64,000 nucleotides of DNA, from contig CAJINV010000019.1 of the NCBI GenBank assembly GCA_905178155.1, forward strand, positions 502,475 through 566,474. Reading direction: 5' to 3'. Below the pieces are notes generated by a model. It ran no database searches, was not told where the DNA came from, and saw only the letters and a program-made list of their open reading frames with translations. The position numbers were made by a program, and so were the translations under genes. Positions 21,901 to 36,900 of the stretch are shown here, in pieces (the first letter of the stretch is position 1; each line of letters begins with the position of its first letter). Source of the stretch: Amoebophrya sp. A120. Lineage: Eukaryota > Sar > Dinophyceae > Syndiniales > Amoebophryaceae.

Positions 21901-24900
21901 CTGTCATGCTCATCATGCAAGACAAATCTCAGACTCTATTGAAACGTTTGAGATTGTAACAGCTGAGCAGGTTATAATGAAGTGTCCGGCGGGGTTTCAC
22001 GCCGCGAACGACGCGGAGTGCAACGCTCTGGCGATCTATCCACAGTAAATTTCCCGTACACGTACAAATGTGGTTTCTGCATTACAAAACTTGCCTTCAA
22101 TCCTAGTGCAGCATGACAAGCTGGGCTTTGCAAGGTAGCGAAATTTGTCATGCATTTTGTACATGTACAGGAAATTTACATTGCATACGATCAAAGAGGA
22201 CATGGACTTCGGCGGTTCCATCTACAATCGTGGCGAGCACATCGACGGCTGCACGCTCGCATGTATCGCAAAACTGTCTGAGTCAGGAAGAATGCAAGAT
22301 TTGTCATGCTTGTCTGGCATGAAACAAAAATCTGTGATGCATGGGCACGAAGCGGTCCTGTATTCTGTCATGCAAGCACGCAGCTTGCCATGCGGAACAC
22401 GCAACACAAAGGAGCCCAAAAAATTTGTCATGCTTGGCTCCGTATTGCAGTGGATGAACTCTCATTCACTTTTAGCATTACATTTTTCCAGACCCAGACA
22501 TATTTGCAATGCATAGCTCACCTACGCGGACAACAGTGAGGGCGCTGTGGACGTGCGCAACGAGGTGTTTTTCAATGTGCGACCCCCGGTGGCCGCGGAC
22601 AAACCGCCCACGAAGGGACACCGCATTTGCACCCCGGACGCGCCGGCGTTTGTTACCGGGTACGGGTTCGTGTCGCAGGGGGAGGAGTGCATCCCGAATG
22701 GGGGCTTTCGCGAGTGGGTGGAGGGCGGTCCGGACCTGATCGGGCAGCCGTGGTACTGCGCGCGGCAGTGCGACCTGGAGCGGGATTTCTACTGCGAAAT
22801 GTACAGCTCCAGCCCGGGTCGGTACTGCAAGCTGTACAGCGATTGCCGGCAAAAGGTGATGATCACCGGGCTGCGACCGTCCTATTTATACAAACGAATC
22901 GGTCCCTCGGCGAGCTATCAAAGTGAAAGAAGCCCCCACCCCATATCGAAAACGGAAGATGCGCGAATTTGTGATGCTGTATTTGAGTACACAAGTCGAC
23001 TTGTATTGCTAGAAGTCCAATAGACGACGCTGCAGCCTAAATTGCAGGCAATCTGTCATGCTGTTTCCCACTTCCAGTTGCCTCCGGTCATCCTGGAGCT
23101 GCAAGGCTTTCCCACGCTAGGCAGCACTACAGTCCGCATTTTTTGCCTTCTAGCATCACAAAGCTGATTTGTGGCCACAAATCTGCATCACAGATTTCCG
23201 TTTTGATATGGGGAGGGGGCATTTTTCATTTTGATACGATCTACCCGATCTTCATCGCGTCGGACTTCTACATTCTCCCCTACAACGGGGCGACCCGGAT
23301 GGTGTGCCCCAACACACTCCGCTACCCGACGGTGCAGGAGTGCGAGATGATGGCGATTCGGGAGGGTTTCGGCTGGGGCGGCGAAGTTTTGTTGCCGCAG
23401 TACCTGTATCAAAAGTAAAAATGTCTGGGTCTGGAAACTTGTAATGCTAAAAATGAATGGTAGACGCTACGCACTGCAGTACGCAGCTGTGCATGGCAAT
23501 TTTTTTGGCTGCCATGTCTTACGTATTTCGCATGGCAAACTGCGTTTTTGCATGACAGGTGCGAGGGCTTTTTCGTGCCTATGCAACACAGATTCTCGAG
23601 TCATGCTAGACAAGCATGACAAACTTGCATTCTTCCCGACCCAGACATTTTTGCATTTCATAACCTGTCCGGCTGCGTGATTCCGGTGGAGGCGGAGCTG
23701 GGGACGGCGATTGTGGAGATATCAAGTGTAAAAATGTCTGGGTCTGGAAACTTGTGATGCTGGTTGGCGTATCATGAGGCGGCCACAAGTGCTGGCTCAG
23801 CATGACAAGTTTCTCAGCTTCGAAGTGTTGCCTATTCTGCATGACAAACTGCGTTTCTGCATGACAAAAAAACGGGGCTCTTGGGTAACGTGACAGACTT
23901 TGGGGTCATGCTGGCAGAGCATGACAGATCTTCCATTCTTCCAGACCCAGACATTTTTACAATCCATAGGAGATCGAGAAGGACAACAGCAGGACGACGC
24001 TGTATTTCAACAACATGCCGGATGAAAACGTGCCGACGACGACCTCCACGACCACGACAACCACCACCACGACAACAACGACGACAACCACCACAACCTC
24101 CACTACCACGACCAGCACGACCACGCAAATGATCTACACCAATATGCCGCTCCCCCCGACCACGACCACGACGAGCAGCACAACGCACGCGCCGAACACC
24201 ACAGCGCCGGCGCCCGTGCCAACGACGTCGACCACGACAACGAGTACCACCACGCTCAAATACGTTCCGATGCCGAATACAACCCTGCCGCCAATCGTGA
24301 CGACAACGACCGCGGTGCCCACAACCACGACGGAGGCGCCGATCACGTTCCAGGAACCGGAGATCACAACGGTGGAGGCGAACACGACCTTAGCCGCGGA
24401 AACCACGACGGAAGTCCCCACGACGACCGAGGCGCCGACGACCGACGCCGCGACGATCGAAGCGACGACGCCGGCCGCAACCGAGGAGCCCACGACGCAG
24501 AACGCGACCCAGGTGTTTCAACCTGTGACGCAGGCCGCCCCGGCCTTGCTGAAGAGAAACGAGGAGCAGTTGGACCCCGGGTTAGATTCCAACGTCGATG
24601 ACGTCTGGCTGAACGGGGCCGACCAGCTGGACGGGCACACGGACATGCTGAGCGAGGAACAGTTGTACGGCGGTGCTGAGACCACCGGGACGGACTATCG
24701 AATGCAAATGTTTCTGGGTCTGTGAACTTGTGATGCTAGTACAGTGTACTTGCATCATGAAAAAACACAATTTCGACTGCAGCCAAAAATTATGACATGA
24801 CAACTTTGCAGAACGCTTTCTCATTCCTAGGTGCGTTTATTTTGTATGACGAAAGAGTTTTTATGGTTAGGCAAGACAAATCTCACAGGAAAACGAAAAG

Positions 24901-27900
24901 GGTAAGACCAGCATTACTAGATCTTTCCAGACCTAGACACGTTTGCACTGCATACGGACGTGTATGATCCGAACTACATGGTCGAGCCGATTTACGACAA
25001 CCAAAATCCGCCGTATGACTTACCTTCTTGGCCGGCCCAACATAGTCCAAGTAGTGGAAAAACTGTCAACTTCATGCAAATCGTGATGACTGGAGGTGGA
25101 TCATCTTCTAGCAGTGCGTCCCGAGATCTGAACAGCTTCGGCAGGACGGGCAGTTTGGTTTTGCAGCAAAGTAAAGCCTCATCTGCAGTCCTTAAAGACT
25201 CGTTATCCGAGGAAAACGCGGAGCAAAAAGCGACCATGCGATGGCTAGGCAGAGCGGGGCACCGCGTCTGCACCAGGATAAACCAGGTGAAATTACTTGG
25301 CTACACGATGGCGGGTGATGGCTTCGACTGTTACTCGGCGATATTGTGAGGAAAAATCTCCCTTCCCCATATTCAAAACGTATCTTCTGAAAATTTGTGA
25401 TGCAGATTTGTGACCACAAATCCTGTCTGTCTTGCTAGAAGGCAGATCCAGGCTCTCTGCCACGCTATGCAGGCGATTTGTGATGCTTCGAGGCCTACAC
25501 GGCAGACGCCTGCCGTGCTAGGTGCCTACACCATGAGGCTGAGGCCCCTATCTAGGCTTGCGATCTGCGTGCAGTCCTCTACTGCAAGACAAATCTGATT
25601 TGTGTACGCAGATCCAGCATCACAGATTTCTTTTTTTATATAGCGAGGGGGGATTTTTCCTCACAATAGGCGACGCAGCGGATTTACCGCACTGGCGACC
25701 CGGAAACCGAGGGGGACCCGGCGGCGTGCGCGTCGGAGTGCGATATGGACGGAAAGTGCTCGGTTTTGGTGGTGATGCGGGGCTTGGAGTGCAGAATCTA
25801 CGAGGAGTGCGCGGAGAAGAAAAAGGCGCCGGATAGCATGGTCGTGTGGCTGTACGAGAAGAAACACAGTATTTTGAAGTGAGTGTTTTTGACAGTATGC
25901 GTAAGCTACGAAGTGAAGAATTGGTTCGTAATTTTTACTGTCCGCAAAAATTTGGCAATATCCTTATCCTCCAGCAAAACTTAAAACACCGCGTACAAAA
26001 GTTTGTCATGCGCTCTGTGCACCAGCATAATCGCATACTTAACGCTCGTCGTGCATGAAAGACCTAAACTTTAAAAATCCAGCTCCCCCCGTCGAGGTAG
26101 AATTGGACGTCGACCTGGAGAACGAAGCGACTGAGATCAACCAGAACCTCACCTTAGGAGACAAAAAAGCGGAGAACGGCACCACGATTCACACACGAGA
26201 AGAGCCGGCCGAGGCCCTGATGCTTGCGGAAAAGGGGCGGAGGCAACTCGGGAAAGCTGAAATGCAACTCCACAAGTCCTCCTCTTCCGCACAGAAGACC
26301 ACGGCTCTCGCACGGATGGGCTACATGACGGGAAAACGGGCGGAGACGAAACTAGACCAGATTCTAGCGAGGTTCAACACGGGTTTTCAAAAGCAAAGAA
26401 TCCGGAATTCCAGGTACAAGGGTGACCTCGGCACCGACTACCGAACCGCCTCTACCGGTGTTATTGACGTGAACGGCGCGGCGAATGGCTACGAACCGTT
26501 CGGGGAGAGTCTCGTCCGGTCGTTAACGTGCAACCCAGACATGCAGAACTTGATCGCCGACGTGAAAAACGGGGGCACAGTGTATGGCTGTTCTGCGGTG
26601 TGCAACAGCACGGAGGGCTGCGGGTTCTTCGCGTATTCCGACGACGAGTCGTGCGACATCTACAAGTATCCATTGCAAAAGTGTCTGGGTCTGGAAGGGT
26701 ACGCCGTTTGTCATGCACATTTTGCATGATCCATGATGTCTGTGGTGCATGCCCTAGCATCACAGATTTTGTGACGGCTCTCTGATGCCCATGCTGTGTG
26801 AGAAATGCCTACTCCGCGTAGGAAATAGTGGACCTCTTTTGCGGTTCATGCAATACAGATTTTACGTGTAATCCATAGGCAGCATCACAAGTTGCCATCT
26901 TCCAGGCCCAGACATATTTGCAGTTCATAACAAGCGGTGTGACGAGATGATTCAGGCCCCGAACTACCGCGAGCGCGGCGGCTATCCTGAGTAAAAACGT
27001 ACCCACACCAGAGTCAAGATGGGGAATCGGCTAGACAAATCCACAAGTTTTGGCTGTTTTGCATGACAAATTTGGATTCGTAGTGTAGTGCTGTTTGAGC
27101 TAGCTCAGCAGCGTCACAGATCTAGCATACCATGCTAATTGGAGTATGACAAATTGCAAAACACGACTAGAAAACGCTTCTCATGGGGCTCCGCATGAGA
27201 AACATTTTCAGCATGCAGATTTGCATTACAACTCTGGCGTGGGTACGTTTTTACTCAGGATAGCGGCGTGATGATCTACCGGAAGGAGCTCCGGCCCCGG
27301 ACGAATGTGACCTGTGGCGAGACGGACTACTTTTTGACGGCGCCCGGCTTTAACCACTGCCCGACCGCATCAAATGTAAAAATGTCTGGGTCTGGAAGGG
27401 TTGGAACTTGTGATGCAAACTCTGGAACACACAAAAATTTGTGTTGCATGAGCGCCAAAAGCTGTCCACTTCTTGGCACGCAAGCAGGAAGTTTCTCATG
27501 TGGGAGAAGCATCGTGAGGCGTGCTCAAAACCTGTGATGCTTTTGCCTGCATCAGACGCCATTTGCGTGATCCGAAATATGCATGACAAATCTCGCAATC
27601 TTCCAGACCCAGACATTTTTACACTTGATAAACCGGCGTGCGGTACGAATCTGCTTCGGAAGCGGAGTTATTGCAATGAAAAATGCCCCCACCCCCGAAC
27701 TTCTTGGGAGCATTTGTATTGCAAACGGTTTGCAATACAAATGCTCCCAAGTTCGGGGGTGCATGTTTCATTTGGAAAGGTTTAACCTTTCCAAATGAAA
27801 CATGCGCCCTCTTGCATGTATCGGCATCACAGATTTCCGATCGTGAATAGCAAAAATTTGTATTGCAAAAGATCCCAGCAAGAGCGGCGCTTGTCATGCA

Positions 27901-30900
27901 AGCGCTGCGACACACACCTAGACTCTGTATCACAAAGATTCATACTCCTTTTATGCATGACAAAAACCTTTCATTTGGAAACTTTGCATCAGAAACTATT
28001 GCAATTTCAGGGGTGGGGGGCACTTTTCACTGTAATAGGAGTGTCGGGACATCTACGAGAACTTGTGTAAGGACACACTGATCAACATGGTCACCAATGT
28101 CCCGTTCACCTTTGCGGGCGCCAAGTCCTTCGACGAGCCGTCCGGCTGCTTTGCGAAGTTAATGGAGAGCGAGACCAGGGGGGTCTACAACGTGCAGCCA
28201 GATTCCGGTGCGATGGGGAAATACGACCACCTGCTCTGCAGCCGTATTTTTGAAATGAATTTATTTCGTCGACTACAGTTTTTATGTGTCATCTTGTCTA
28301 CTCAACATCTGTGTTGCAGCAAGCAGTGACTTGCAGGGGTGTAATTTCTCATGCGTAGTAGTTCTCGCTAAGATGCAAGAGAAACTCCATTGTGCTCTCT
28401 CACGTCCTCCAGGTATCCCGACCGAGAAGATCGAGTGTGGCGACTCCGGCTACGTCATCGCCCCAAAAGGTGCGAAAAAGTGTCCGGACGGCACGCGCTT
28501 TGCGCACCCCGCGGACGGGACGATGTGCGGCGAGATTTGGAACAACGAATGCGGTATCAAATGTAAAAATGTCTGGGTCTGGAAGAATGCAACTTGTGAT
28601 GCTGTATTTAGATTCCAAAAGAATCTGTATTGCATGAGTAGCAAACGGAATGCAATTTTTGCTACGCTGAGAAGGCATTTGTCATGCGGAATAGGCATCA
28701 AGAAGCCCTCAAAAAATCTGTATTGCTAGGGTATGCATCACAGACATCATGGCTCATGCCAAACGTGCGTGACAAGTGTCAGAATCTTCCAGACCCAGAC
28801 ATTTTTACAGTTGATATGCGGGCCGATAATCCGAGAAATGTCGCCCAACCACATTCAAACCTTTTCCGAAATCAACTCGGATCAGTTCCCGCCGGGGTGT
28901 TTCTTCTCCTTAGGGCCAAACGAGAAGTACGGGGCCTACAACCAGGGCGGGGAGTATGAAGAAGGGGCCGCGAAAATAGAAAACCCGTATCAGCGGCTAC
29001 TGTGCACAAGTACTTTCCTATTCTGGTTGCGTTTCATTTTTTTATGCTTGATTTTCATGCTTGTTGAGCATCTTTGTTTGTCATGCGCATCTAGCCTGGC
29101 AGAAAACAAACTAATTCTACTGTGATACGCAAGAGGTGGTAAGTAAATCAAGACACAACCCACAGGTGCCGAGGCCGAAGAGATCAAGTGCGGGAACACG
29201 AATTTTTACCTGCCCCCGCTATCAAATGCAAAAATGTCTGGGTCTGGAGGAATGCAAGTTTGTCATGCTTGTCTGGCATGACTCGAGAATCTGTGTTGCA
29301 TAGCGACGAAAGAGCCCTCTTAACTGTCACGCGAAAAGGTAGTTTGCCATGCGGAATACGTAAGACATGGCAGCCACAAAATTTGTCATGCATAGCTGCG
29401 TATTGTGGCGCGTCTATCATTCACTTTGAGCATTACAAGTTTCCAGACCCAGACACATTTGCAATCCATACCCGCCGATGGAAAACAAGTGTCCGGAAGG
29501 AGCGCGGTACGCAGCTTTCAACGAGGACGAGTGCAGGACGATCTACAAGTCGCACTGCGAACTCACGCTGATGGCAAAGTTCCCGCATTTGAACAACAAT
29601 TTTAAGACGGACCTGGACAACGACGATCTCCCCGGCGGCTGCACGTTTGTGCTGGGGGGCGCGATGGAAAACTACGCGGGATTCAACCAAGGAGGCAGCT
29701 TAGACCCGGACAACAGACCCATTATCATGGAAAGCCAAGCGAGAATACTCTGCCTCCGAGGTACAGTTGAAGCTTTGCTTAATTTGTTTTAAGTGATCAC
29801 TCACAGATTTGATATTGATTTATGCTAAGAAAGCGCTTCGTAGTGCCTCGCTAAGCAAGTAATTTTTTGCCGAAGGAGCAGCGTTGCACTGAAATGGCCC
29901 GGCGATTTAGTGCCTCCATTAAGCAGTGCCTTTTTTGAGTGGCGCCTCGCTTAAGTAGTGCAGCGCTTGAGTAGTGCCGCGCTTAGGTAGTGCCGCGCTT
30001 AGGTAGTGCCTCGCTTAGGTAGTGCGTCGCTTAAGTGGTGCCTTGCTTAAGTAGTGCGTCGCTCATGTAGTGCCGCGCTTAAGTAGTGCCACTCGCTTAG
30101 GTAGTGCCTCGCTCAAGTGGCGCCTGGCTTAAGTAGTGCGTCGCATAAGTCGTTCTGCGCTCTCGTAGTGCCGCGCCGAAGTAATGCCACACTTAAGTAG
30201 TGCCTCGCTTAAGTAGTGCTGCGCCCACACAGTGCCTCGCTTACGTAGTGCCTCGCTCAAATGGCGCTTCCCTTAAGGAGTGCGTCGCTTAAGTAGTGCG
30301 CTTAAGTAGTGCCGTCCCTAAATAGTGCGTCCCTTAAGTAGTGCCTCGCTCCTCCAGTACCTCGCTTCAGTGCTTCGCCTAGGGAGTACCTCGGCCGCTT
30401 TCGGCTGGTTTCCATAGATTCATCTCACTGCGAACCATATAATCAAAGACAACAAATAAAACAAATTATTCACTCAGGCGCACCGGAGGACACGATGCCG
30501 TGCGGGAACTCGCAGTACTACCTCAACGCGAAAGGCAAGACCACATGCGACTCGTATACATTGCAAATGTGTCTGGGTCTGGAAGAGTTCCAACTTGTCA
30601 TGCTAAGTCCGCTTCATGCAAAAATCTGTCTTGCGCCAGCACCAATAAAACAAGTTGCACTTTTTTAACCAACATGAGACGGAGTTTCTCATGCAGGATA
30701 GGCATGATAGAGGCAACATCACAAATTCTGTCATGCTAGGTCCTGCATTCCAGACCTCATTGGGCATGGAAATTTTGCATGACAAGTTTGTGCTCATCTT
30801 CCAGGCCCAGACATATGTCCACTTCATAACTCCGGCGGTGTGCCCATTTCCTTCGACGACCCCGCGGACGACGACAATCCGGGCGTCTGCAAGTCCATCT

Positions 30901-33900
30901 GGACCCAGCACTGCGAGACCGCGCTGAACCAAGTGCTGCCCACCTACCGAACCCAGTACACCATCGCGGCCGACGGGCCGAGTTTCTGCTACGCGTCCTT
31001 CGCCGCCGCGGCCGACGGGTCGAAGCAGGTCACGGGGCAGTACAATTCCGCGGCGACCGACGACTCCGTTCAGCGGGTCCTCCACACGTACGAGCGCTTA
31101 TCCGCTGCAAATATGTAGTCTGGGTCTGGAAGAGTGCGAGTCTGTCATGCTTTGCCGACAAGACAGAAAAGTCTGTCATGCTTGGTGCGCTACAGTGCCA
31201 CTTGTTTGTCATACAAAAAAGCCATTTGTCATGCGGTTCACGCTAGACATAGCCGCTCAGAAACTTGTCATGCGCGGCCCCCCATACAGGTTGCGCATCA
31301 TTCGGACATTAGCATCACAACTTTCCAGACCCAGACATATTTGCAATGCATAGCGCTTGATTTGCGACAACGTCGGGGGTTTCATGTCCATGGGCAAAGG
31401 CTACTGCGAGCTTGGCGCCTACAATGGCGCAGCGAAAACGGCCGATAAAGATCAGATGACGGAAGCGATGTGTGCCGGGATCTGCCGCCGGGAGTACGCG
31501 TGCCGCTACTTCTCCGTGAAGGCGAAAACCAATTGCGTTACGTTCGATGAGAACGCCGGCGAGTGCCCGGTCGGAACCGATGTCAACACCGACCTATGAA
31601 TTGCAAAATTATCGTTCTAGTAGAAAGCGCATGACAAAAGTCCTCAGCGTGAGAAATGGAATTTGTCATGCTGATTTACCTTGGAACTGAGATTTGTAAA
31701 AATGCATTACTGACTACGAGTGCGATACTTTTGCACAGCATAGGACTACGAACTGTATAAGAAACTCGGTGGGGAGGAGCGCGTAGGCCTGGAATCTCTG
31801 CAGGTCTCCATGTCCTCGGAACTGGAGGGCGCGGAGGGGACGAAGGCGTTGGAGTACCGGGTTGGGGACAGTACGGAGTGGGCTACTGGCTCCTGCACCT
31901 CCATATGGATTGCAAAAATGTCTGGGTCTGGAAGGTTGGAACTTGTGATGCTAACTTTGGACTCTAAAAAATTGTGTATTGCATGACCAGCAACAGGAGC
32001 CCGGTTTGTGCTACGCGTGGAGGGCATTTGTCATGCGGAATAGGCATCAGGAAGGCCTCTAAAGATCTGTGATGCTAGGGCTTCCATGACAGACATTCTG
32101 TGTCATGCAAAAACAGCATAACAAATTTCGGATTCTTCCAGACCCAGATATTGTTGCGTTTCATACTCCACCGCGAACGGCAACGGGCTGCAGTCCTGGA
32201 AGGTGACGTTTGTCGAGAGAACCTTCAACGAGACCGACCAGAGCGTTTTGTCCGTTGACGAGGTCTATAAATGCAAATATGTCGGGGTCTGCAAGAGTGT
32301 AAACTTGTGATGCTAAATCTGCATCATGGAAAAATTTCCGTTGCGTGATTACCAGAAGCCGTGCACTTTTGACGAAGTTGCGAGGGAGTTTCTCATGCGG
32401 AATAGGCATGAGTGAGATCTCATACAGTCTGTCATGCTAAGTTCTGCATTGCTGACCTCGTGTGTCATGGAAAACCCGCAATACAAGTCTTTCAATCTTC
32501 CAGACCCAGACATTTTGCATTTGATAAAGTCAGGCGGTTTGTCACCAAAATCGTGATCTGGAACCGGGCGGACGACGCGCAAGAAAGGCTGAACAACGCG
32601 GACGTGGTGATCGACGACCAGGTTGTCGCCAATCTCGGTGAAGTGACAAGCAACCCCGCGGCCGGAACCGTCGTGTTGCTGAACGCCTGGGGCGGGAACT
32701 TGGAGATCAGGCTGACCGACCACTTTTTGACGATTTGCGGGATCCACGTTTTCGCGGAGTCTATGCCTGCGGTTTTCCCGACGGAAACAACGACCGAAGC
32801 GCCCGCGGCGGAAGAATCGGGGACGATCTCCCCGACGCACGAAACTACGACAACGGACCATCCCCCGATTCCGGTCGCGGCAGAAACCAGTACGACTACA
32901 ACTACCAGTACAAGCACGACAACCAGCACGACCGAATACGACGGCACGCTTAGCCCATACAACACCACAACCACAAGCACCACGACGGAGAAAGAGGCGG
33001 AGTTTGTCGCGAGCACCGTGCCCGGCACAAATAACGATAATTACGACGCGACGCACAATATCAGATGGAAATATGTCTGGGTCTGGAAGGATGCAAGGTT
33101 TGTCATGCTTGTCTGGCATGACTGAAGAATTTGTGATGCGTGTCCAAGAAGAGACCCTTTTTCTTGTCGTGCAAAAACGCAGCTTGCCATGTGGAAGGCG
33201 CAACACTAAGCAGCGCAGATACGTCTCATGCTTTGCTGTGCATTACAGAGCATTCACTATTTCCAACCCAGCATTACAAGTTCCCAGACATATTTGCAAT
33301 GCATACACAACATAACCACGACCCACGCGCCCGCGGATCAGTTTGTGAACATTACACAAGCGCCGGGGGGCAGTGGCGGTGGAGGCGATAGTGGTGGTGG
33401 CGGTGATGCCAACACGGGGCCAACGACCACGCCCAACCCGGACGGGAGCGCGCAGACGTCGCCGGACAGCGCCACACTGACGAAGAGCCCTAACAATGCC
33501 ACACTGGTGAATAAGCAGAACAACTTTTTACTAGATGAACAACAAGAGCCTCTTCCAGTGAAGATAGATCAGAACGTGCAAGCCCCCGGAGGAACAAACT
33601 TCGCAGGAGCTGCAGGAGCAGCAGTCCCACTTCCGGGAGAAATGAACGCGATCCGCACGAGTGCGACCGATTTTACGGATCCGGCGTACGATTCCGCGGG
33701 CGAATTTCCGGCAGTGGAGGACTTGGGTGTGCAGCAATATCAAATGTAAAAGTGTCTGGGTCTGGAACAAAGCAACTTGTGATGCTGCATTTGGATTCCA
33801 AAAAAATCTGTATTGCATGATGAGTACCAAAGGAAATGCAATTTTTTCTACACTGAGAGGGCATTTGTCATGCGGAATACGCATCAAGAAGCCCTCAAAA

Positions 33901-36900
33901 AATCTGTATTGCTAGGGTATGCATCACAGACATCATGGCTCATGCAAAACGTGCATGACAAGTGTCAGAATCTTCCAGACCCAGACACTTCTGCAGTTGA
34001 TAAGCAACAGCAGCCCACAGAACCCTTCGGCGCGTACGACCCAGCGAGTAATGCCGGGCAGACACTTATCAAAATGAAAAATCCCCCCTCCCCATACCGA
34101 AAGGGAGATTTGTGTAGCATGATTTGTGAGCACAAATCACGTTGTCATGCTAGAAGGGAAGAGATGCGAATTGTAGTGCTGGCTGGCGTAGGAAAGCCTT
34201 GCGCCTTTAGCATGACAGAAAGCAACTGGAAACGGAAAACAGCATGACAAGTTGCCTGCAAACGAGGGAGCAGCTGCGTCTCTTGGCCTTCTAGGAATAC
34301 AATTCGATTTGTGTACTGAAATACAGCAACACAAATTTCGTTTTGGATATGGGGAGGGGGGATTTTTCCTCACAATAACACTACAGCAAGAGTTAGAGAC
34401 GCAAGAAAACCCAACCAAGACCCAGCTGAACACGCAGGGGACGGGGATAGAAGGGGATCCGAATTCCCAATCCTGGTATCCCGGGTCGCCGCAGGGGGGC
34501 AGTGACGAACTGCACTACTTGGAAAAAGACGACCCGGAGCTGAACGGTAAAGCGACCATCGTGGACTGGATGCCAGGACAGCACGAGATAGATCCCAAGA
34601 CAGACGCGATTCCAAAGACGGAAGTGACGAAGTTGGAGGACTTGCAGTTGCTGGAAAAGGGTCGGAAGGTGGAAAACATGGAGAGAAGTACTTCAGTATC
34701 TTCTGGGGAGAAAAATAAATCTGAAGAAGAAGATGCCGACCTGACGGAATTGCTCAAGAACTGGAGTGGTATTTGTACGTGTTTGATGTCCATACTTCTA
34801 CGTGTTTTTTAAAATTTCGTGCAACAGAATGATTAAATCACGAATTATGGTGCGAGTCCTGCATGACAGAAGGGAATTCCACAACTACATCATAGGTGAT
34901 CAACTCGCTTCCGTACTGTCAGACCAGGAAGTAAAGTTCAAGAGTCATAACCCAGTATCGTAGCCTAGTGAAAAGAACACATCGAGCAGTCAAGAAACGT
35001 ATACCGTTTTTTTTTACAGGAATTCTACTCCTGGAGAATCGCTTTGTAGGTCCAAGAAACGGGCGGCAAATAAAGTCCTTACTGTTACAACAATGTTGTG
35101 CGCGACGCAAAAGCTCATGAACAATGACAAAAGTTTGTCCATTTTGATTTACAGAAATTCTTGGTTTACAAAGTTTTTTGACTCTTCCAATTTTCTGTCC
35201 ATACCCCCCTCCAGCAGCAGTTCATAGACGACCAGGCTCCGCCCTCCGGGGGCGCGCAAACCCCCGGCACCGCGTCTTCCTCCGGTGGCGGCATTTTCAT
35301 GCAGATGATGAAGAAGGCCATAGATTTCCTGCCAAATATTCTTATCAAATGCAAATATGTCTGGGTCGGGAAGAGTCCCAGGTTTGTCATGCATATTTTG
35401 TAAGACCCATGACGCCTGTGATGCATGACCTAGCATCGCAGATTTTTTGGGGGCTTCCTTATGCCTAATCCGCATGAGAAATGCGCTCTCCGTGTAGAAG
35501 AAACTGGGCTCCTCTTGCTAGCCATGCAATACAATTTTTTTCAGGATCCAAGGACAGCATCACAAGCTGGAACCTTCCAGACCCAGACATACTTGCATTT
35601 AATAATTCTGGTCAGGTCACAACCGGACGACGATAACGCCGAGGGGCTGGATAGTAGTGAGGATGAAACAATAAAAAGCAAAAAACAACACTCCTCGTCC
35701 CAGCACGTCATCAAGCAAGACCTCCGAGACCCGCATAAGAAGCTGCAGAAAAAGATAACTACGAAAAACACGGCATCCAACAAGCACCAAACCGCTTTGA
35801 TTCAGAACAAGAAGCAACTTCCGAAAGAAGTTCAGGAGATTGTAGAAAAGGAGAAGCAAGACCTTGCCTGTTTTGAATCAACCAAACAAGTGAATGATGA
35901 GAAAACAGACTTGCAGCACACCTGGCGGGCGTCGGTCGAAGACGGGAGTAAGTTCGTGACAAGGGTTTTCATCGCCAACAAACCGGGCGAGAACCCAGAA
36001 CTACTCAAAAACACAAAGCTGTTTGTCGACGGGTCAATCGTGAACGAGTGGCGCGGCGCGGGGGATGACGGCGTGTACATTCCGATCTACCGGAAAGCGA
36101 GGTCCTTTGAGCTGAAGTCCACAGCCACCGGCAAAGTCGCCGCCCTGCAGAAACCGTTTCCGGTGTGTAAGTTCCAAGTGCTGACCCAGTCCCCGAAGTT
36201 CCGACCCATCGGCTGCTATCGCGATTACGTGCGGGGGACGATGAGAACGTTGCCCGTGCAGAAGATGGCGATGAACACAATGAACAGCGAGAACTTCTTT
36301 TCCCCCGAAGAATGCGCGGTGCAGTGTCACGGGGTCAACGAGGTATCAAATGTAAAAGTGTCTGGGTCTGGAAGAATTCGAGACTTGTCATGCTGCTTTT
36401 CCATGACCCATGAGGTCTGGAATGCAGGACCTAGCGTGACAGATTCTGCGAGACCTTATTAATGCCTATCCTGCATGAGAAACTACCTCCCGACTTGGTC
36501 AAAACTGGACGACTTTTGGTAATCATGCAACACAGATTTTTGCATGCTGCAGATTTAGCATGACAAGTTGCAATCTTCCAGACCCAGACATTTTTACATT
36601 TGATACGAGGGGCCGGACTACAAGTATTTCGGGTTGCAGAAGTCCGGGGAGTGCTGGTGCGGGAATAGCATGCCGGATATCGAAGAAAAAAACTGCGTTA
36701 GTGTAGCTGTCTTGGAGTGACAGCATGACAAATTGGCTCTGCATGACAGAAAAAACCTGTCATGCACGGCTAGTACGTGGAAACACATATGCAAAGAGGA
36801 CGGCATGGTTAGCCAGCATGAGAAATGTAACTGCGTAGCGTGCTTTGCATGACAGACTTACACGGACACGGTTTTTTCCTTGCATGCCGGAGCTGAAAGT

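Noticed and set aside
29835-30375. CRISPR-like array
   Set aside because: Units are directly adjacent without spacers, in an intron of a eukaryotic gene.
31595-31742. A tRNA or small RNA in the short family B elements
   Set aside because: The ~150-bp length and strong end pairing suggested an RNA gene, but TSDs and frame restoration at five sites mark them as introners; no tRNA arms or box motifs are visible.
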